A DNA stretch of 8,793 nucleotides from Chloroflexota bacterium (GTDB lineage Bacteria > Chloroflexota > FW602-bin22 > JAMCYS01). Position 1 is the first letter of the stretch; each line of letters begins with the position of its first letter. The DNA lies in the NCBI GenBank assembly GCA_021847625.1, contig JAJZQK010000102.1, positions 1 through 8,793 on the forward strand, read 5' to 3'. Positions 5,434 to 8,793 of this stretch are shown here, one piece after another. Position numbers and translations under genes: made by a program. Under the pieces are notes generated by a model. It saw nothing but the letters and a program-made list of their open reading frames with translations, was not told where the DNA came from and did not search any database.

Positions 5434-7095
5434 CTACTTCTTCAGCCAGGCTGTACGGAAGTCGGGCACCTGGAAGTTGACCGTCATGCCCTGCAGTTCC
5501 TTACGGTAAGCGGTTATCAGAGGCATTGCTATGCCAGTACCCAGATAGGCGCGCTCTTGAATGCGCGTTAGCACCTGTTTGTAGATCTCGTTTCGCTTCG
5601 CTGTATCTTGTGTTGCCGCGCCCTCGTCCATCAGGCGATCGATGTCCTTGTCACAGAACTGGGCCCAGTTCGTGGCAGCGCCGCACCTAATGCGCGTCGC
5701 CAGTAGATCGGGATCCACTGAGGTTACGAAGGTGCCCCGCCAGAAACAGGCCTGGAAGTTCTTCGCCCGCACAGCGTCGATCCATGCCAACCGCTCCATG
5801 GCGACGAGCTTGGTCTTGATGCCGACCGCGCTCCACATCTGCTGCGCAAATGCGCCGATTGTGTTCTCGGGCTCGCGGGCGATTACCTTCAGCTCGATCT
5901 CGACGCCATCCGGATGTCCGGCCTGAGTTAGCAGTTCCTTGACCTTGGCCGGATCGTACTCGTTCTTGAGGATGCTCTCGTCATAGCCCAGCGATCCCTT
6001 GGCCCAGTCCGGATAGTAGTGGGGAACCCCAACTCCAAAGCCAAGGGCCTTGGCCATCGCCTCGCGATCGATGGCATGAACGGCCGCCTGGCGCACGCGC
6101 ACATCATCAAAAGGCGGGGTCTCGGTATTGAAGCCAACCATGAAGTACGTTTGCCCGGCCCAGGGCATCTCCACTATCGCCAGGTTCTGATCCTGTTTCA
6201 CCGTGGCGACATCTTTCGTTGGCACCCACTCGAGCACATGTACCGTGCCAGCCCGCATATCCGTTAGCGAAACAGTGGGGTCAGGAACATACCGACCAAC
6301 GAAGCTATCGAGGTATGGGAGTGGCTGGCCATCCTCACCCTTCTCGAAGTAATCGGGGTTGCGCTCGGTGATCAGCCTATCGTCGGTAATCCATTCCTTA
6401 AATTTGAAGGGTCCCGTGCCCACGGCAGTGCGTGCAATGCCCTCGTCACCCATCTTGTCATGTGCAGCCTTCGAGATCATGTGGATGCGCGCCCCCACGA
6501 TGAATGCCATACTGCGCAGGAAAGCAGGGTTGGGCACAGTCAACTTCAACTGCAGAGTGTTGGCATCCAGAGCTTGTGCTGACTCCAGATCCTGCAGCTG
6601 CGCCTTCTTCTGTGACTTCTCGTGGTCGCGGGCACGAATCAGGTTCCAGGCTGCCACCTCAGCCGTGAAATCGCTGCCATCATGGAACTTGATGCCCTTC
6701 TTCAGATGGAAGACTATCGTCTTTGGATCGGGTTGCTCCCAGGACTCAGCCATGTCGCCTGCGAGCTCGTGCTCCCACGTAGTGGGGTCGACTAGCTCGA
6801 AACGAACCAGACTGTTGAACATAGCTTCGTAGCCGGGCATGTACTGGATGCTGGTTAGGTGGGGGTCCATCGTGGGGTAGGTCCAGTTGATGGCCTCTAC
6901 CACCGTACCTCCTCGCACAATCGTCGACGTTGGCGGTGTAGGGGCCGCCGTCGCGTTGGGCTTGGCAGCAGTGGCCACCGCCGAGGTAGGGGTAGTGGCC
7001 GGAGCCGCCGTACAGGCGGCAAGGAGAGGGACGGCCGCCACAGCGCCCGTCATCGTAATGAATTCGCGTCGGTTCACACGTCTTCCCCTGACCAT
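5434..7095 (-). CDS. ABC transporter substrate-binding lipoprotein, family 5 (copy 2)
   Basis: This is a second DppA/OppA-class binding protein, 553 residues from the ATG at 7095. An in-frame GTG at 7101 is only 4 nt from the AAGGAGGA site, whereas the ATG is 10 nt away. The signal region shows NRREFIT (8-14), a hydrophobic stretch and a lipobox LLAAC ending at Cys28, so a lipoprotein exported by a twin-arginine-like signal is likely. The Ala/Thr/Pro linker is about 10 residues shorter than in copy 1. The family signature is at about 115-140 (MAESWEQPDPKTIVFHLKKG, then IKFHDG). In the ungapped block from DDVRVRQAA to the NF near the last third, about 95 of 118 residues equal copy 1. The copies differ more in the linker and in the segment between the TSVDP and NWAQ motifs, which includes a one-residue indel. 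It is the first structural gene after the regulator. Two binding proteins feeding one permease pair would widen or tune substrate range; this is inference. Confidence 0.93.
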   Translation of the reverse strand: MVRGRRVNRREFITMTGAVAAVPLLAACTAAPATTPTSAVATAAKPNATAAPTPPTSTIVRGGTVVEAINWTYPTMDPHLTSIQYMPGYEAMFNSLVRFELVDPTTWEHELAGDMAESWEQPDPKTIVFHLKKGIKFHDGSDFTAEVAAWNLIRARDHEKSQKKAQLQDLESAQALDANTLQLKLTVPNPAFLRSMAFIVGARIHMISKAAHDKMGDEGIARTAVGTGPFKFKEWITDDRLITERNPDYFEKGEDGQPLPYLDSFVGRYVPDPTVSLTDMRAGTVHVLEWVPTKDVATVKQDQNLAIVEMPWAGQTYFMVGFNTETPPFDDVRVRQAAVHAIDREAMAKALGFGVGVPHYYPDWAKGSLGYDESILKNEYDPAKVKELLTQAGHPDGVEIELKVIAREPENTIGAFAQQMWSAVGIKTKLVAMERLAWIDAVRAKNFQACFWRGTFVTSVDPDLLATRIRCGAATNWAQFCDKDIDRLMDEGAATQDTAKRNEIYKQVLTRIQERAYLGTGIAMPLITAYRKELQGMTVNFQVPDFRTAWLKK

Positions 7096-7241
7096 GACCA
7101 CAGATTCCTCCTTAGGATTCCAATCGAATCACTTGGTCGCTGAAGCATCAGTCAACGACTGTGGAAATTGCGGGTAGCAGGTCGCTACAGGGCTAACCGA
7201 CTAGTCTAGATCTTGCCGTTGCAACTCCTTTCGATGAACAG
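7096..7241 (-). promoter_or_regulatory. Structured, conserved leader of binding protein 2
   Basis: This leader shares its blocks with that of copy 1. The distal block is at 7241-7216 with AAAGGAG, followed by GACTAGTCGGTTAGCC at 7206-7191 and the ribosome-binding region. Between them the transcript can form three perfect 5-bp stem-loops in a row. These are GUAGC-GACCU-GCUAC (7188-7174), CAGUC-GUU-GACUG (7161-7149) and GAUUC-GAUUG-GAAUC (7130-7116). The last ends 3 nt before the Shine-Dalgarno. A weak -35-like TTGACT is buried in the second stem with no good -10. A TATCGT hexamer near 7270 could be a -10 with a poor -35. Confidence 0.5.
7106..7113 (-). promoter_or_regulatory. Ribosome-binding site of binding protein 2 (decides the start)
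   Basis: The minus strand reads AAGGAGGA, 10 nt before the ATG at 7095 and 4 nt before the in-frame GTG at 7101. This supports the ATG, as in copy 1. Confidence 0.8.
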
Positions 7242-7315
7242 CGTCCCTAACCGAAGCGGCCGCGCGAGATAGCCGGTACGATAGAGACCAAGGGCGCACA
7301 ACAACAGAGAGACAG

Positions 7316-7331
7316 GACCTTCGGCAAGGCC
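7316..7331 (-). terminator. Weak possible terminator after the GntR regulator
   Basis: In the minus-strand transcript GGCCUU-GCCG-AAGGUC forms a 6-bp stem with one G-U pair, 18 nt after the regulator stop. It is followed by the pyrimidine-rich UGUCUCUCUGUUGUUGUG and not by a true U-run. It could give partial termination and so separate regulator and transporter expression, but evidence is thin. Confidence 0.25.
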
Positions 7332-7349
7332 ACCGATTAGCTGCAAAGC

Positions 7350-8039
7350 CTAAGGCTGCGAGGGACCCGGTTCCTGTGTCTCGGACATGAACCCTAAAGC
7401 CCGGCGTTTGCCTCCCAGAATATGAGCACGCATAGATTCCTCAGCCGCACGGGCATCCTGCCGACGAAAGGCCTCAAGTATCGGCACGTGCTCCCTAGAT
7501 ACCTCTGGCACATCATGCATGCCTCGGGTATACAACAGTGCTACCTGGGCGTGGTAACTCAGGGTCTTATACTGCTCAAGAAGTGCGCTATTGCCAGCGC
7601 TTTCAACGATTAGAGTGTGGAGGTCCTTGTTGAGCCGCACGAACTTCTGGTGGCTAGACACGTCGTCGAGGCTCAATTCGGAGATTTGCCGCTGAAGATC
7701 AAGCAGATTCAAAAGGATGCGCTCATCCCGCCGGACTGCGCCGATCGAGGCGGCGTACGGTTCGATAAGGTTCCGCACATCAAACAGGTCTGAGAACCAG
7801 CCGGGGTCAGGTGGCGCGGTGACTCTGTAGCCCTTGTTAGGTTCAAAGACGACAAGCCGTTCTGCAGCAAGCCGAGCCAAAGCCTCACGAACAGGGGTGA
7901 CGCTAACATCACTGGTGCGAGCCAACTGGTCTACATTGAGACGCTGGCCAGACTTGAACTCCCCGTACACGATCTTGTCACGGATAGCCTCGTAGATCTG
8001 CTCGCACAGGCTTGTGCGGTTGAGCACAATCGCCGACAT
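7350..8039 (-). CDS. GntR-family transcriptional regulator, FadR/FCD type
   Basis: This is a DNA-binding regulator of 229 residues from the ATG at 8039. An upstream in-frame TTG at 8057 overlaps the Shine-Dalgarno itself and is rejected; GGGAGG (8050-8055) is 10 nt before the ATG. The N-terminal winged helix-turn-helix is clear at about 9-75: QIYEAIRDKIVYGEFKSGQRL, with L-x-V-DQLA, then SVTPVREALARLAAERLV and the wing GYRV. The C-terminal all-helical FCD ligand domain has the LHTLIVESAGNSALLEQY segment and, later, EHVPILEAF and RAHI, whose histidines (His141, His184 and His206 from this ATG) fit the metal-binding set. The usual aspartate four residues before the first His is Asn137. Such proteins usually repress a neighbouring operon until a small carboxylate or related effector binds. 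Position suggests control of the transporter operon, itself and perhaps the divergent gene. Confidence 0.92.
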   Translation of the reverse strand: MSAIVLNRTSLCEQIYEAIRDKIVYGEFKSGQRLNVDQLARTSDVSVTPVREALARLAAERLVVFEPNKGYRVTAPPDPGWFSDLFDVRNLIEPYAASIGAVRRDERILLNLLDLQRQISELSLDDVSSHQKFVRLNKDLHTLIVESAGNSALLEQYKTLSYHAQVALLYTRGMHDVPEVSREHVPILEAFRRQDARAAEESMRAHILGGKRRALGFMSETQEPGPSQP

Positions 8040-8049
8040 GAGAAGATCG

Positions 8050-8055
8050 CCTCCC
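8050..8055 (-). promoter_or_regulatory. Ribosome-binding site of the GntR regulator
   Basis: GGGAGG on the minus strand, 10 nt before the ATG at 8039. It overlaps the alternative TTG codon at 8057-8055, which rules that start out. Confidence 0.7.
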
Positions 8056-8080
8056 AACTATACGACGAGATCGACCGGAT

Positions 8081-8102
8081 ATCGTGCATGATCGAGCATA
8101 CA
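8081..8102. promoter_or_regulatory. Candidate operator in the gntR leader
   Basis: ATCGTGCATGAT (8081-8092) is a near-palindrome centred on TGCA, with one mismatched pair. GAGCATACA follows at 8094-8102. On the minus strand this reads TGTATGC..GATCATGCACGAT and lies just downstream of the predicted transcription start of gntR, where an autorepressor would block elongation. TGTATGC-like half-sites fit what is known of FadR/VanR-type GntR operators. It shares GATYATGCAC with the palindrome ahead of dppB. Confidence 0.4.
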
Positions 8103-8114
8103 GGCTTGCCAATC

Positions 8115-8143
8115 ATCGTAACAGATGGCAGGGGGAGTGTCAA
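8115..8143 (-). promoter_or_regulatory. Sigma-70-type promoter of gntR
   Basis: On the minus strand TTGACA (8143-8138) is followed after exactly 17 nt by TACGAT (8120-8115), four of six matching TATAAT. This is the best promoter in the window. Transcription should start near 8107-8109, giving a leader of about 70 nt. Confidence 0.65.
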
Positions 8144-8201
8144 TAGCCCGCAGATGTCGCCTTACCCTTGTCTTCAGACCGAGCAGAGGTCACAGCCCAG
8201 C

Positions 8202-8230
8202 TTGACAGGCAGACCGCTCGGTGGCAAACT
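8202..8230 (+). promoter_or_regulatory. Possible promoter of the UPF0261 gene
   Basis: TTGACA at 8202-8207 is followed after 17 nt by CAAACT (8225-8230), three of six matching TATAAT. The inverted pair ACCGAGC (8178-8184) and GCTCGGT (8216-8222) flanks the -35 element, and CAGACC is repeated at 8175-8180 and 8210-8215. Its -35 lies about 58 nt from that of gntR, back to back, so both genes could share control elements. Confidence 0.4.
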
Positions 8231-8266
8231 CACCTCAGATTTCGCGGCCAGGGCAAGGGAAACAGG

Positions 8267-8793
8267 GTGGAGAAACGGAAGGCCATCGCCCTCATCGGCA
8301 CTCTGGATAGCAAAGGGGAAGAGGTCCTCTACGTCAAACGGCTGATCGAGGGCCGGGGGCAGCGCGTCCTCGTCATGGACACGGGCGTGCGGGGCCGGCC
8401 CGCCTTCGCCGCCGACTTCCCGCGCGAACGGGTGGCGGCGGCGGTGGGCGCCGACGTGGCGGAGCTGGCGAGGGCCGGCGATAGGGGCCGGGCGCTGGAG
8501 ACGATGATGGCCGGCGCCGCCGCCATCCTGACCGACCTACATGCCACGGGCCAGCTGGCCGGCGCCATCGGGCTCGGGGGCGGCTCCGGCACCTCGGTGG
8601 CGAGCGGGGCGCTGCGGGCGCTGCCGTTCGGCCTGCCCAAGGTGATGGCCTCCACCAAGGGCGGCGGCGACGTGGCGCCCTTCGTCGGCACGAAGGACAT
8701 CGCCATGCTGCCCACCGTGACCGACATCATGGGCCTCAATCCCCTCCTCCGCCGGGTGCTGGCCAACGCCGCCACGGAGTCCACAAGTTTCCT
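8267..8793 (+). CDS. UPF0261 / Tm-1-like ATP-binding domain protein, N-terminal part
   Basis: An open frame from GTG 8267 runs off the right edge (175 codons plus 2 nt). AAGGGA at 8255-8260 lies 6 nt before the GTG. The opening IALIGTLDSKGEE (residues 7-19), VLVMDTGV (34-41), GLGGGSGTSVASGALRALP (102-120), MASTKGGGDVAPFVGTKDI (127-145) and TDIMGLNPLLRRVLANAA (152-169) match the UPF0261 family as I know it. The plant resistance protein Tm-1 carries the same fold and binds ATP. The bacterial role is not established, and members often sit beside a TIM-barrel partner. Base composition differs sharply from the other genes (about 82% GC at 8401-8460). After ANAA, where relatives usually continue with a Gly-Ala-Ile-Ala-Gly-type stretch, this one reads TESTSF, so the reading near the edge is uncertain. 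No ATG start is apparent nearby. Confidence 0.82.
   Translation, partial: MEKRKAIALIGTLDSKGEEVLYVKRLIEGRGQRVLVMDTGVRGRPAFAADFPRERVAAAVGADVAELARAGDRGRALETMMAGAAAILTDLHATGQLAGAIGLGGGSGTSVASGALRALPFGLPKVMASTKGGGDVAPFVGTKDIAMLPTVTDIMGLNPLLRRVLANAATESTSF

Larger units (their letters stand above)
3531..7241 (-). repeat. Ancient tandem duplication of binding-protein gene plus leader
   Basis: The two binding-protein genes and their leaders form a direct repeat of about 1.85 kb per unit. Protein similarity is high, while DNA has drifted apart, with exact runs rarely beyond 20-28 nt (for example 4036-4063 against 5936-5963). Linker length and third codon positions differ. An old duplication is likelier than an assembly artefact. 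Confidence 0.75.

Noticed and set aside
3531..7095. Assembly duplication of one binding-protein gene
   Set aside because: The copies differ at many codons and in linker length, so they are real diverged paralogues.
8175..8222. CAGACC direct repeats as a CRISPR or iteron seed
   Set aside because: Only two copies of a hexamer; too short and too few for either.
8329..8784. 151-codon open frame on the minus strand
   Set aside because: It is antisense to the UPF0261 coding frame, low in complexity (Ala, Ser, Pro, Arg) and typical of high-GC shadow frames.

Overview
The window most likely comes from a Chloroflexota bacterium. Both solute-binding lipoproteins have a twin-arginine-type signal, a lipobox, and a long Ala/Thr/Pro linker, which is a style I associate with that phylum. 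This is an inference from style and not a phylogenetic result. GC is moderate (about 50-62% in blocks I counted) across most of the window. It jumps to about 70-82% in the last gene.

Layout, right to left, because nearly everything is read from the minus strand. A GntR/FCD-type repressor gene (7350-8039) has a good sigma-70-type promoter. It is followed by two tandem paralogous family-5 (peptide/opine/nickel class) substrate-binding lipoproteins (5434-7095 and 3531-5231). Next come the two matching permeases, DppB-type (2318-3268) and DppC-type (1397-2302). Then comes a uroporphyrinogen-decarboxylase-like protein of the corrinoid methyltransferase class (122-1252), and finally the first 20 codons of what looks like its cognate corrinoid-binding protein (1-61). 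On the plus strand, divergent from the regulator, the first 175 codons of a UPF0261 / Tm-1-like ATP-binding-domain protein run off the right edge (8267-8793).

Read as a unit, this looks like a GntR-controlled uptake and catabolism locus. An ABC importer with two alternative binding proteins would bring in a small organic compound. A cobamide-dependent methyltransferase and corrinoid-protein pair could then act on a methyl group of it. The substrate cannot be told from sequence. No ABC ATPase, reductive activator or second methyltransferase lies in the window; they may be to the left of position 1.

The non-coding parts are rich in structure. Both binding-protein genes carry about 145-nt leaders that share conserved blocks at the same distance from the start codon, including a second Shine-Dalgarno-like block with no start codon behind it. 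The leader of the 5434-7095 gene can form three perfect stem-loops in a row. A 15-bp hairpin sits between the second binding protein and the permeases. It is fully paired only in the minus-strand transcript and has no U-tract. A perfect TTATGCA palindrome lies ahead of dppB and resembles sequence just downstream of the gntR promoter. I see no tRNA, rRNA, CRISPR array, insertion sequence or replication origin. No gene-free stretch exceeds 300 bases; the longest are 3269-3530, 7096-7349 and 8040-8266, each described below.
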